64,000 bases of DNA from Pilaira anomala (taxonomy: Eukaryota > Mucoromycota > Mucoromycetes > Mucorales > Mucoraceae), in assembly GCA_025716855.1 (NCBI GenBank), contig JAIXMQ010000006.1, forward strand, positions 171,001 to 235,000, written 5' to 3'. A program made the translations under genes and the position numbers. Below the pieces are notes generated by a model. That model saw only the letters and a list, made by a program, of their open reading frames with translations, ran no database searches and was not told the DNA's origin. Below, in pieces: positions 22,702 through 33,529 of this stretch; within the stretch, counting starts at the first letter, position 1; every line of letters starts with the position of its first letter.

Positions 22702-23539
22702 TCAACTAATAATTTTTCTCTCATAAACCACTTTAATCTCTCTTGTCTGTGCTACGGGACATTGGGTAAATGCAGAGTGTGTCTCAGCAGCCATTCGAGA
22801 ACTCCATGATGTAGCCAAAGTCATAAAATTAAATCCAAAGTGAGAACTTGAGATTTTTTCAGTCCAGATAACATTTCCCGTCTTTGCATTTAAACAATAG
22901 ATCATCTTTCCCGCACCAATATATACCAACTGACTAGGTCTGCCAGCTTCCCAGTTTGATGGTTCGACAATAGCAGTAGGGATATGATCTTGGCCTTTGG
23001 GACAGTCATACTTCCATAATGTCTCTCCTGTTTCAGCATCCATTGTCATGACCTCACCCTGTGTACAGGTAATTACTATTTGTTTATCTTCTCCAGTTGC
23101 TTCGTTGTAGTGTGGTGGCAAGTGTTGTGACTTATGATAATTTTGTGAGTGTGCAGAAGTCTGTAAGGTCCTACTTGGTGTACAAACAAGAGACACTGAT
23201 TCAAGCCCAAATTTCTACATACAACTTATAAGTCCAAAGATTAATGCACATATTATTATACAAACTTACAGGCATGTCATTTTGCCAAATCTTTTCACCA
23301 GTCAAAAGATTAAAGCAATGAGTTTCACCATACCCTCCAGCAAGTAATTTACCACTATCGGTTACAAAAAGAGAAACTACACCTGAAGGACTATCGAAAT
23401 CTGCTTTCCAGAGTCTTGATCCGTCATTTTTATGAATAGCATATAATTTACCATGAGTAGAGCAAACCAAGATATCCTCAAGTTCAAATGGTTTAACAGG
23501 GATTGACTCTTTTTCGCTACTTGTTCTCCAGAAAGGCAT
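22702..23539 (-). CDS. PQQ-like beta-propeller repeat protein, copy 2
   Basis: Two exons (23539-23270, 23214-22702) give 260 residues. Blades are LYAIHKNDGSRLWKADF, HCFNLLTGEKIWQ, MTMDAETGETLWKYDCPKG and IYCLNAKTGNVIWTEK. The conserved IVEPSNWEAGRPSQLVYIG and MTLATSWSSRMAAETHSAF match the sister genes. The start MPFW aligns with the MT(L/V)W starts of copies 1 and 3. It is the most diverged in the linker before the third blade. Confidence 0.8.
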
Positions 23540-24126
23540 GTTATATAAAAATGTAATGTGTAATTGTTTGTTTAAAGCACAGATAAAAAAAAGAATGGGA
23601 AAAAAGCGAAAATGATTTTATTTTTATATTTGATCTAGAATCTTGTAACTATTTGAGGCTGATGATATATCTTCCTTTTTTGTATAAAGATGTACACTCA
23701 GCAAGGATGTGCAAAATGTTCTTTCATTTTTTTTTTGCGTTTTTTTTATGCAGTTTTATGAAAGCATAAAACATTTTCCGGTATCCTTTTTAAAAACGAC
23801 TTCCTTTCAAAACTAAAAAATTTTGTGTTCATGTACATACATAGTATAAAAAGATCTATTATATTCATTGGCCTTTTTTTCGAAGCCTTTGGAATATGTA
23901 GTTATTACAATTATTGAAAATGAGGCTTATTGTGCTGTGAATTAATGGAGATGTGATACGGATGTACATAAAAATATATCTGGAAATTTGAGTTACTTGC
24001 AACAAATGATTATACATACAGGCTAAAATTAGCTCTTCTAGAAAACTTTAAAATTTTTAACTTCAATCTACGGGATTGACACTCAATTACAACTATCATA
24101 GAATATGTTTATTTAGTAAGAATAAA
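23540..24126. other. spacer between PQQ copies 2 and 3
   Basis: About 590 bp with no supported ORF. It carries AT-rich promoter-like sequence for copy 2 and the 3' region of copy 3. Confidence 0.6.
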
Positions 24127-25023
24127 CTATGCACTTCGTTCTTTGGAGCGTTGTATTGCTCTATGTTGTGCAACAGGGTTTTGGCTGAATGCTGAATGTG
24201 ATTCAGCAACTAATCGAGAGCTCCATGGTGTAGCTAAAGTCATGAAATCGTATCCAAGTTTGGCAGTTGAGACTTTTGCAGACCAAATAACGATTCCTGT
24301 TCTCGCGTTTAAGCAATATACCCATTTCCCGGAACCAATAAAAACAAGTTGGTTAGGTCGACCTGCTTCCCAATTAGATGGTTCCACAATAGCGACAGGT
24401 ATATTGTACCAACCACCCGGGCAATTGTATGTCCAGATTGTCTCGCCTGTATCGATATCAATAGCCATTGCTTTACCTTCAGAACAAGATATAATAATTG
24501 GTTTATCTTCAACTACCTGTTCATAATGTGGAGGTAAAGGTAATGCATCTAACTCTTCTTGTGATACTTGCGGAGGAGGTTGTTGTAAGATTTTACTGGG
24601 AGTAGAGATAACCGAGACTTCACTGTACCCAAAACCCTATACACATATTCTCGGTCAGTTTGTGGGGAGGAGGGAATAAAAAAAAAAAACTATTATACAT
24701 AGGCAGGAATCATAAATACTCACAGGCATTTTATTTTTCCAAAGTATTTCACCTGACATCAAGCTAAGTGAATAAGTTTTACCAAATGCACCTACAATTA
24801 ATCTATCATCATCTGTGACAAAGATAGATATGACGGAAGCGGAACTTTGAATCTTTGTCTTCCAAAGTTTGGTTCCATCCTTTTTATGAATAGCGTATAC
24901 ACAACCATGAGTTGCACAGATCAATAAGTCTTCTCGCGTATATTGTTTATCTGTCAATATAATGGACTCTATTTCTTGATCTTTATCCTGATTTTTTTCT
25001 TTGTTACTGTTCCAAACAGTCAT
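24127..25023 (-). CDS. PQQ-like beta-propeller repeat protein, copy 3
   Basis: Two exons (25023-24724, 24636-24127) give 269 residues. Blades are VYAIHKKDGTKLWKTKI, YSLSLMSGEILWK, MAIDIDTGETIWTYNCPGG and VYCLNARTGIVIWS. It shares the post-intron start GFGYSEVSV with copy 4, so those two are the closest pair. The linker is Pro/Gln-rich (LQQPPPQVSQEELDALP). The C-terminus is basic. A 127-codon ORF antisense to exon 2 is a shadow. Confidence 0.8.
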
Positions 25024-25887
25024 GATATATTTTTGTTAAGATAAATAAATAAAGAAAGGAGAAAAAAGAAAGTTTTTTTTATTTTTTTTTATTTTTTTAT
25101 TTATTTACACAGGTATACTAGCATTTTTATGGGAAAACCAAGTCAGTCACAGCCATGCTTAGCACATTTGGGTTGTTGCTTAGCAACTATGTATGCATTT
25201 TGAAACATCTTGCTTTCTTGATACTTATGCGAAAAATCTTATTGATTACGAAAATAGATAATGCTCTTTACTTTTATTTTTGTCTGATTTGGATTTATTG
25301 AGAGGATAGAAAAGAGCTTCTCTTTCTTGGATCGATATGTAGGGCTGATTCATTATATACTTAAAAAAATAATTCACGTGAGTATCACTTGTTGCATTTT
25401 TACCATAAACTCGAGCAAATTAGAATATTAGTTCAGGTCTTATTTGCACTTCGTTTCTAGTGATATGTAATGGCAAAAAAAACCTTTGTTCCCGTTAGGC
25501 AAATGGTTCTAAAGAGAGAGTTTCTTTTTTATCACAGTGAAATTTAATTGTTTGTCTGTAAAAAAAAAAAAAAAAAATGCCTACTCTACATATGTATGTA
25601 CCTCTTCAGGATGGTAACTAAATACAGCCCTTTTCCGGTTTTCTCTCAATAGTCACAAAAAATTGACTTTCAATTTATGAAAAGAGAGAGAATCCCTTTT
25701 GGTTTCGTTTTTAAAGAAGTCTCCTCTTTTAAGAGAAACAAAAAATTTCCCTTCTTTATTTTGCAAAAGAGTTTTAAACTTTTAGGGTAAAGTCCGGCTT
25801 TTTTTTTTGACATAGTGGCTTGCGTTTGAATACGAAAACCTAAAACAGCAATACTTTCTTTTTTATTAAAGTCCTTTAGCAACCATC
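25024..25887. other. intergenic 0.86 kb between PQQ copy 3 and SUS1
   Basis: This divergent region contains promoters for PQQ copy 3 (minus) and SUS1 (plus). It has T/A-runs at 25074-25105 and 25561-25577. No gene is supported. Confidence 0.6.
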
Positions 25888-25978
25888 ATGTCTGAATCAG
25901 AAAAAGAACAAGCAGCAGTGAGTCGGTTATTTGTAGAATCAGGTGAAAAAGAAAGGTATACAGCTTAAAGTTATTTAT

Positions 25979-26015
<37 letters not shown>

Positions 26016-26364
26016 AAAAAAAAATACAATAGGTTATTACGAATTTTGCGTTTAAGGTTATCGGATTCAGGGTGGAATGACAGTTTAGACGCTCATTGTC
26101 GAGGTAAAAAAAGAAAGAAGAAAAAAGTACTTTAGATATTAAAAGCATTCTAAATTTTTATAGATACGATACGTAATAAAAACCTCGATCATATTTCATT
26201 AGATAATCTATTGAAGGAAGTAGAAGATCACGGTAAAAGTAAGTTACAATGTAGAGTAAAGGGGGGAATGATTTTAAAAAATGTATATAGCAACCGTTCA
26301 AGAATCTATAAAAAAGGATTTATTAGAACATATCAAGAAATTTCTAGATGATAATCTCGAATAA
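25888..26364 (+). CDS. SUS1: Sus1/ENY2, SAGA deubiquitination and TREX-2 mRNA export subunit
   Basis: Four exons (25888-25955, 26033-26103, 26164-26238, 26291-26364) give 95 residues, the usual size. The sequence follows ENY2 along its length: FVESGEKERLLRILRLRL, SGWNDSLDAHCRDTIRNK, LDHISLDNLLKEV and VQESIKKDLLEHIKKFLDDN. The protein is a helical hairpin that wraps Sgf11 in SAGA and Sac3 in TREX-2, linking transcription to export at nuclear pores. It is missed by simple ORF calling because no exon exceeds 75 nt. Intron 1 contains a long A-run. The stop is 19 bp from that of convergent NAA10. Confidence 0.93.
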
Positions 26365-26383
26365 AATACAATTTTATTTTTAA

Positions 26384-27151
26384 TTATTGAGCAGCAGCAG
26401 TAGTAACTTGGTTCACTTCTTCGACAATGCCACGAATAATAGGCTTAGGTTCTTTTAAATTTAATCGCATAGCTAAAGCATCTTCACCATCCGCATAATA
26501 CTTCTTTTCAATATCATGCACACTATAACAATAAAAAAAATATGAATATTAATATATACGTCCAGGAGTTGTTTAATTTGCTTACTCGAATTTCAAAGTA
26601 TCTCTATAGAGACCAATGGCAGCTCTGTTTGTCTTACGAACATGTAAAGAAACATAATGAGCGTTAAAGACTTGAGCCATTTGTAAAGTAGCTTGCGTCA
26701 TTAATTTTTGTGCAAGACCTAAACGTCTGTAGGTACGCATGACGGATAAAGAAGTGATATGACCGTGAGGAACATCACTAGGCTCTTCTTCCCTGTTATA
26801 AAAATTATGTTTAGTTTTCGTCACATATCCTTATTTCTTTTTTTATTCTTTACATTTTAGCTAAAACATATCCAACTACTTTGCCGTTATCGTCTTCAGC
26901 AACAAAAGATAATTGAGGCCAAGATAAAGCATGATAAAGGTCTATGTAGAACAATATTTAAAAAAAAAAAAAGGTGTAAAAAAATATATCGTTTCTTACA
27001 ATACTTCATTTGGTAGTTCTCTGGAAGATCTAATAAATTACAGTTTTGAATATAAATCAAGTCATCAACCTAAAAAGAAAAAGAGTTGAATATGATAATA
27101 TATAAAGTCTTTTCTGTTCGGTTGACTTACAGTAGCTTGTCTAACGTTCAT
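26384..27151 (-). CDS. ARD1: N-terminal acetyltransferase catalytic subunit NAA10/ARD1
   Basis: Five exons (27151-27131, 27069-27000, 26941-26854, 26792-26586, 26522-26384) give 174 residues. The GNAT fold is complete: [47 protein letters not shown] (acetyl-CoA loop RxxGxA) and [17 protein letters not shown], then [14 protein letters not shown]. With NAA15 it forms NatA, which acetylates N-termini co-translationally. The first exon encodes only seven residues. The C-terminal tail is short compared with the human protein. Confidence 0.94.
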
Positions 27152-27356
27152 CTTGCTGTTTTTTATTTTTTAAGAAAAAAGTAAATAAACCCGAATATAC
27201 TGCGTTGTGTGCGCGTTTATGTTTAAAAAAAGCCACCACTTAAAGAGTTCTAACAGGGAAACAGGGAAAGCGGTGTTATAAAGCACTTTCTTCTTTCTTT
27301 TATCTTTTTCTTCTTTTTTGCCTCGAAAAAAAAAAAAAAAAAAAAAAAAACTCGTT

Positions 27357-28295
27357 ATGGACTCGCCTTTACAAGTCGAAAGAGTAAAAAATAAATAAAA
27401 AAAAAGTCGAAAAAAATAAGAACTAAACGGTTTCTATAAGCTTATTGAACAACTGTATAGTTCGAGCGATGCCAATATTACTAAACTCATTCAAGAACAA
27501 CTCCAATCTTTACAAAAGCAACCTTATGCTTGGGAAATAGCTTCTCAGCTATTATCTTCACAGGTAAAAAATATTTTTTTTTTGCTTGGAAAATATAAAA
27601 TTTAACAAGGTTTCATAGTCTGACCAGTGTCGATTTTTTGGAGCACATACCTTTCAAGTAAAGATCACGCGTGATTGGTAAAGTATACAGAAGCGAGATA
27701 AAACATTAAGGTTATTAATTTGTGAATATTAGGGATACACTACCAGAAGATAGGATTGAATGGTTAAGAGATGAATTATTAGGTTGGATTGTAAGATTAT
27801 GTGGAGGACCTATCTTTGTGACAACCAAACTTTGTTTAGCAGTAAGGATGATAAAAAAAAAAGATTGTGGCACGAATTAATCTTTTTTTTTTTTTACGTT
27901 AGTTGATAGCTTATGCATTTAATACAGTACCAGATAAATGGCCCCATTTCATTACGGCTACAGTGGAAGCATTACAATTAGGTTCTCAAGTGTATGGTGT
28001 ACCAAAGGAAGCGACACAATTAGCTATTTTAGAATTTTTTACACTTGTACCTGAGGAAGTATCGAATGCGAATATTATGGGAGGACGCAAGTAAGTAAAA
28101 ATTTAAAGAGAAAGGGATTATTGTATTCAAGTTGAAAAAATTCAGGTTACAGTTAATTGGCGAAGTCAAGGAAAGCTTACCTCTTGTATTATCTACATTA
28201 TCCGAGTTTTTGTTCTCACAAACCGATCCATTTATTCAACAAAAGACGTTGAGATGTTTACAGAGTTGGGTTCAATATGGATTTGATTTAGAGTG

Positions 28296-28329
<34 letters not shown>

Positions 28330-31097
28330 AAAGAAAGAAAGAAAGAGAATTGACGATGTTTATGTGCTCTAGAGCAGCCTATCCTTTATTACAAAAAGTC
28401 ATGTCATTACTTGGAAACGAAGATTTATTTGAAGCAGCAGTAGAAGTACTTTTAGAATCGATGCAACAAGCTTCTTGGACACGGTATCAGACATATCGAA
28501 ATGACTTATTAAATTGTTTTACAAGTGACGATATGAAGAAGAAATTTACAATTGCAATTGCAGGTAAAAACTAAAACAGACCTATGAATTTTTTTTTAAA
28601 TATGTATTGATATCAAATTTTTAGAGGAGGATGAGGAAACAGGAAAATTACTTGCAAAATTATTCACAGGATTCGGGGAGACGTATACAGATTATATTGT
28701 GACACAATTAGCTGATCCAAAGATGAATGATTTGATGAGCATGATTATTCAGTTCACAGGATATCAAGGGTACTTTCCAGCCGATCAAGAAGTTTCTGAG
28801 ATTCCATTGAATTTCTGGTACGTTTTACAAGAGACATTATTTGATGAAAATGTATTACCTGTGATCAACAGTGGAACGAATAAATTCAAGATTGAATGTG
28901 GACAAACAGCAATTGCAATGTATAGAGAGCTGGTAAAGATATTAATTAAAAATGCACGATACCCAGAAGAAGAAGTTTGGAACACATGGAATAAAGAAAC
29001 TAAGGATAAATTCAAGATTTGGAGAAGAGATTTAGGCGATACGATGATCAATCCATATTATGTACTTCGAGAAGAGATGCTTTCGATTTTATTAGATCAT
29101 AGTGTATATATCATCAGTCAATGGAGCTCTGTACCGGGAGCATCTCAAGAATTAGAAGCGACCTTCTTTTGTTTAAAAAGTATATCCGAGGAAATTTCAC
29201 CGAATGAAGGTCAACATATTGCAAGGTTCTTTGGACACCTGGTCTTGGGCGGATTACAACAAGAGAATAGTAGTGTCAGACTCAAGAATACAGTACTTTT
29301 GTTAATGGGATCCTTGGCAGAATGGCTAAAAGCGCATCCAGAGTTCCTTGGATCCGTCATGAATTATATTGCACCCTGTTTAAGTGACTCACAATTAGCA
29401 CCGGCTGCAAGCTCAGCATTTGCAGATATTTGTGATACATGTAGAGAATCTCTGGTAGATGAATTAGATAGTTTGATGCATGTCTATGTAGCCATGGCCA
29501 ATTCACACATTAAGGCAAATAGTATGCAAAAGGTAGTGGAATCTGTTGCAGATGTGATTCAGGTGCTGCCACCGGATAGAGCGATGGGGCCTTTGATGAC
29601 ATTAACAGGTAGTATCTTGCAAGGTATTTCAAAGGCAATGGAAGGAGATCGAGAGCATGCACGCGATGCGGTGTTGGTTCAACTTCAATACCTCTCGGCT
29701 TGTTGTAGAGGTATTCAATCACCCAACGATGATTATCAATCGCTAAGTGAAAGGAACAGTGTGTATGATGCGTATGCAAGTGGACAGTTGGCAGCAATGT
29801 ATGCGAATGTAGAAGGATTTAATGAGATTACATTTGCGATTCGAGAATCATCGATACAGATTGCTTCCGTGTGGGGAACGGATGAAGAGGTGGCTAAAGC
29901 ATTATCACATTTCTTGGATTTGGGAATGAGATCTACCAGTCCACTTTTGAGTTTGAACTTTGTGGATTTGACAGGATTGATTGAATCGAGTTATAGGTTA
30001 GCACCGTTTAGTTGTTGGTTGAATACAGCTTCTTTTATGATGACGGTGTATGGAGGACAGACAAAGTACTTTGAAAGGTTGAGAGATTTGTTAGGCGTGC
30101 TTACGACTAAAACATTAGAATTTATTAATGGCACTGAAGGTATATATATATATATATACATACAAAAGTTATTGGTCATCAATGGTGTGATTGACTCCCT
30201 TCTTTTTTTTTTTAGCAATGGAACATTTTCCTGATGTTGTAGATAGTTATTTTGGATTAATCTCAAGGGTAAACTTATTTTTACAGGTTTTTTTTATTCT
30301 ATTTTTAAAAATTAACTCGAGTAATTTTTTTTTTATATTATTATTATTAGACAATTCGTCGTTGTCCTTTAGCGTTTTATCAATTGCCTGAAAATATGAT
30401 TCATACCATCTTCCTATTTGTCATTGCGGGTATGGGGTTACAAGAAAGGCTAGCATTAAAAGCGGCACTTAACTTTATGGTAAATATATATATAAAACGA
30501 ATTTTCATTTGATTGACTAGTTATATTATATAGGCTGATTTTGTAAGTCAAGATGTTCAAGAGAATTCAGAAATTGCAAAGATAGTGGATACGATGATGA
30601 TGAATATGGGAATGCAAATAATGGAACAACTATTACTGGTAAAAATCAAAATAGATTTGAGTTATATGTTTTGCTGATATTTGTTTAAAATAGGGAATTG
30701 GAGGCCGTGTGCCTAGATCGTTTTCAGGTCCGCTTGTGGATGTTCTGTATAAGATGATTGGAAAATATTTGCAACCGAGTAGACAATGGTTACATGCATT
30801 ATTAGCTACTGTAAATGATTGTTTTGAAATTGATTTATATAATCTTGGGATCTAACTTATTTTTGTCTATAGGATGGCTTTCCAAGTGCCTTAGTTAGTC
30901 CAAACGATAAGGAGATATTTCTTAAAGGAGCACTCGGGTAATTATAAGATTGGTTATTACGAAACAAAATGTTTAAATCAATGTAATTTTTTTTAAAAAA
31001 ATATAGGACAAAATCTTTGAAAAGGTTTAAAGAAAATACAAATCTGTTTTCTATAAAATGTAGAGGTTTAGGTAATACATCATTTGGAAAAGTATAA
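27357..31097 (+). CDS. importin-beta family karyopherin, Kap122/importin-13 type
   Basis: Fourteen exons give 972 residues: 27357-27383, 27441-27563, 27619-27677, 27733-27841, 27903-28090, 28146-28292, 28373-28563, 28625-30139, 30216-30268, 30351-30479, 30534-30638, 30694-30810, 30873-30937, 31007-31097. The N-terminus is an importin-beta region (VERLIEQLY, QPYAWEIASQLL, CRFFGAHTFQVKITRDW), followed by an Xpo1/IBB-like repeat (WPHFITATVEAL) and HEAT-type helices throughout. The similarity is to importin-13/TNPO3 and yeast Kap122. It should carry cargo through nuclear pores under Ran control. The start was chosen because the nine-codon first exon restores the conserved helix 1. Confidence 0.83.
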
Positions 31098-31244
31098 AAA
31101 ATTGTAATAAAAATTTAATAATAAACACACCGAAAACCTTGTGTTAGTGTAACTATACATGAGTTATTTGGGAATCAAATAAATAAAATAGAATTCCTCC
31201 CCTTTCACTTTCTTTTCTTTTATTATTTAAAATTGTATATCATC

Positions 31245-33108
31245 ATGTCGAACGATTATAGGTTAAAAGGGATAAAATCAACTATTACTTCTAAACATAT
31301 CGTACCATCACATAATCCTATTCAACTTGCAGCTATATCTAATTATAAATTAGCACAACTTACTTTTGCACCTCCCGATCTACATTCCTTGCGAAAGACT
31401 GCAGTTATAAAGAACATGCTTCATGTTGTTTATACAAGTACACCTCCCGAGTGGTTACAACAAATGACTCGGTGGCAATATTTTACCCCAGAGTAAGTAA
31501 ATTTTATTTTTGCCCTGAAAATAAAAATAAAAAAATAAAAATAAATGTATATATAGATCTTTAGAGGAAATGACACAAGAAGGATTAGAAGAAATATTTG
31601 CACAATATGTACAAACTATTGAAGCTTTTAGACCTATTAAGAATAGCTTTCAATATGAAGATGAACTTTTTGAAGATGAAGATGATGGACAAGGTGATGA
31701 TCTTTGGGTAGCAGCCGAAGAAGAAGAGCAAGCACAAGTGGAAGAAGCGCCAACGACAACGACAACGACGGTGATAGAAAATAAAACAAGTTCAGTAGAA
31801 TCTATATTTTCACAACCGAATGCAACACTTTCAAATGAATCAGTTGAATTTCCTATCCGATCGCCTTCACCGTTATCAGAAAAGCCATTACCAGCGAACC
31901 CAGTGATGAGTGATGATACAGCCAAACAAGCGCGACGTAAAAGTGGATATAGACTGAGTTGGACCAGTGATACGGGACTTACCTCGAGTGTTGTATCTCA
32001 AAATTTAGCGAATGAGATTATGAGCTTATTTGATATGGATTTTGCGATTGATATTAAAGTAGATACAGCACCTAAATTACCTGAATTACCTTTTAAACCA
32101 AGAAGAAGATCACAACAAAGACAATCTCAAGATATGTTGACTAGTTTAATACCTGCATTTGAAAAGATTGCTATGGAAAACTCTTCTTTTCAACAACAAC
32201 AAAAACAACAACAACAACTACAACAGCAACCAAAACCTAAGCTCATTATTCGATCTGTACCTCAGCGTTCTTCTTCTTTAAAACATCGGCAAGAACTTTT
32301 ACAGGAAATGGCATCACCTATTTCTCCTCCAATGACACCTGATTCTCCTGTGGATCATAATAAATCAATTTCCAAGAAAAAATCTTTACTTCGTTTAGCT
32401 TCTTTAATGACGACTGTAAAGAAACATCATTTACCTCAAAGTCCTGAACCGTCTCCTGTAATTCAACAACAAAATACAACTTATTTTAATGATACTACGA
32501 CTCATACTACTACGAATACACCAAGAAAGACAAGTACTTCTACTGTTGATTCCACCACAAGCTCTTCTTGGTCCTTTGTATCTGATGAATATAATAAATC
32601 TGGCAGTAGTAGCCCTCAAAAACCTTTACCAAAACCACCTAATTCACCTGATTTATTACCCTTAACAACCGAAGAACGTATTAGCACTAGTAGTACTCGA
32701 AGAACAGCTACAAAAAAGAAGAGAAAATCTGTGATGGAAAAAACCATGTCTAAACGCAAGAGTAATCTTGCTTTAAAAGGTATGTATGATACTTCAGTCC
32801 CTTTTGATACTATCATAGAAAAAAATAGTAAGGAAGGACTTTCAAGATCCAAATCAGCATTTATTAAGATTGGCAATGGATTAAAGTCCAAGAAGACTAC
32901 AGCGAAACAAATCCGAAGAATTTCATCTGCAAAAGATATGACGCCGTCTCAAGGATTATATAGTGGAGAACATTATCATACAACAAATGAATTATATATG
33001 AAACCATCAGAAGAAAATGTTTCTCATGCTGCTTCTGGTAGTTTTGTTAAACGTATGGCTTCGTTTAATTGGCGTATAAAGTCTCGTAAAGCAGTTGAGA
33101 CTTCTTGA
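31245..33108 (+). CDS. Ser/Thr/Pro-rich disordered protein, unknown function
   Basis: Two exons (31245-31492, 31557-33108) give 599 residues. A folded-looking N-terminus (about 1-130, with PPEWLQQMTRWQYFTPE) precedes an acidic segment and a long low-complexity region. That region contains polyglutamine, basic-Ser clusters and proline motifs that could bind SH3 domains (KPLPANP, KPLPKPP). The helix-like ANEIMSLFDMDFAIDI near 165 looks conserved in character. No domain is recognised. Composition suggests a signalling or cytoskeletal adaptor with many phosphorylation sites; that is inference. Start is the first ATG; an upstream in-frame TTG is ignored. Confidence 0.75.
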
Positions 33109-33146
33109 TCATATATAACAATAACAAACTCATTAGATACCCCTTC

Positions 33147-33190
<44 letters not shown>

Positions 33191-33529
33191 TTCTCTCTCT
33201 CTTTATCTATATTTTATATCACTACTACACTGGCATGTCATTTATTCTTTTTACAAACATTTGTTTATTACTTCTAAAATTAAAAACAATACAGGTTATT
33301 TTTTTTATTTTTATTATTCTCTTTTGTCTCCTTAAAAGAAAGATTGTTTGTTTGTGCACAAGCCAACCTAATTTTTTTTTTGCTAAAGCCACTCATCTGA
33401 CTTGGTGTTCATTATGCTGCTTGCTTCGAATAGAGCATATGATGCCCCCCTTTTTTTTTAATTTCTTTCTTTCTTTTTCTCTTTTTCTCTTTTTCTCTTT
33501 ATTTCTTTATTTCTTTTTCTTTATTCATA
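33109..33529. other. intergenic spacer with CT microsatellite
   Basis: About 420 bp of pyrimidine-rich sequence upstream of the F-box gene, including a CT repeat at 33150-33184 and TTTCT repeats at 33470-33520. ORFs here are repeat artefacts. Confidence 0.7.
33150..33184. repeat. (CT)n microsatellite
   Basis: About seventeen CT dinucleotides in a row, located between the Ser/Pro-rich gene and the F-box gene. Confidence 0.9.

Noticed and set aside
24143..24526. 127-codon ORF antisense to PQQ copy 3
   Set aside because: Shadow of a well-supported exon on the other strand.
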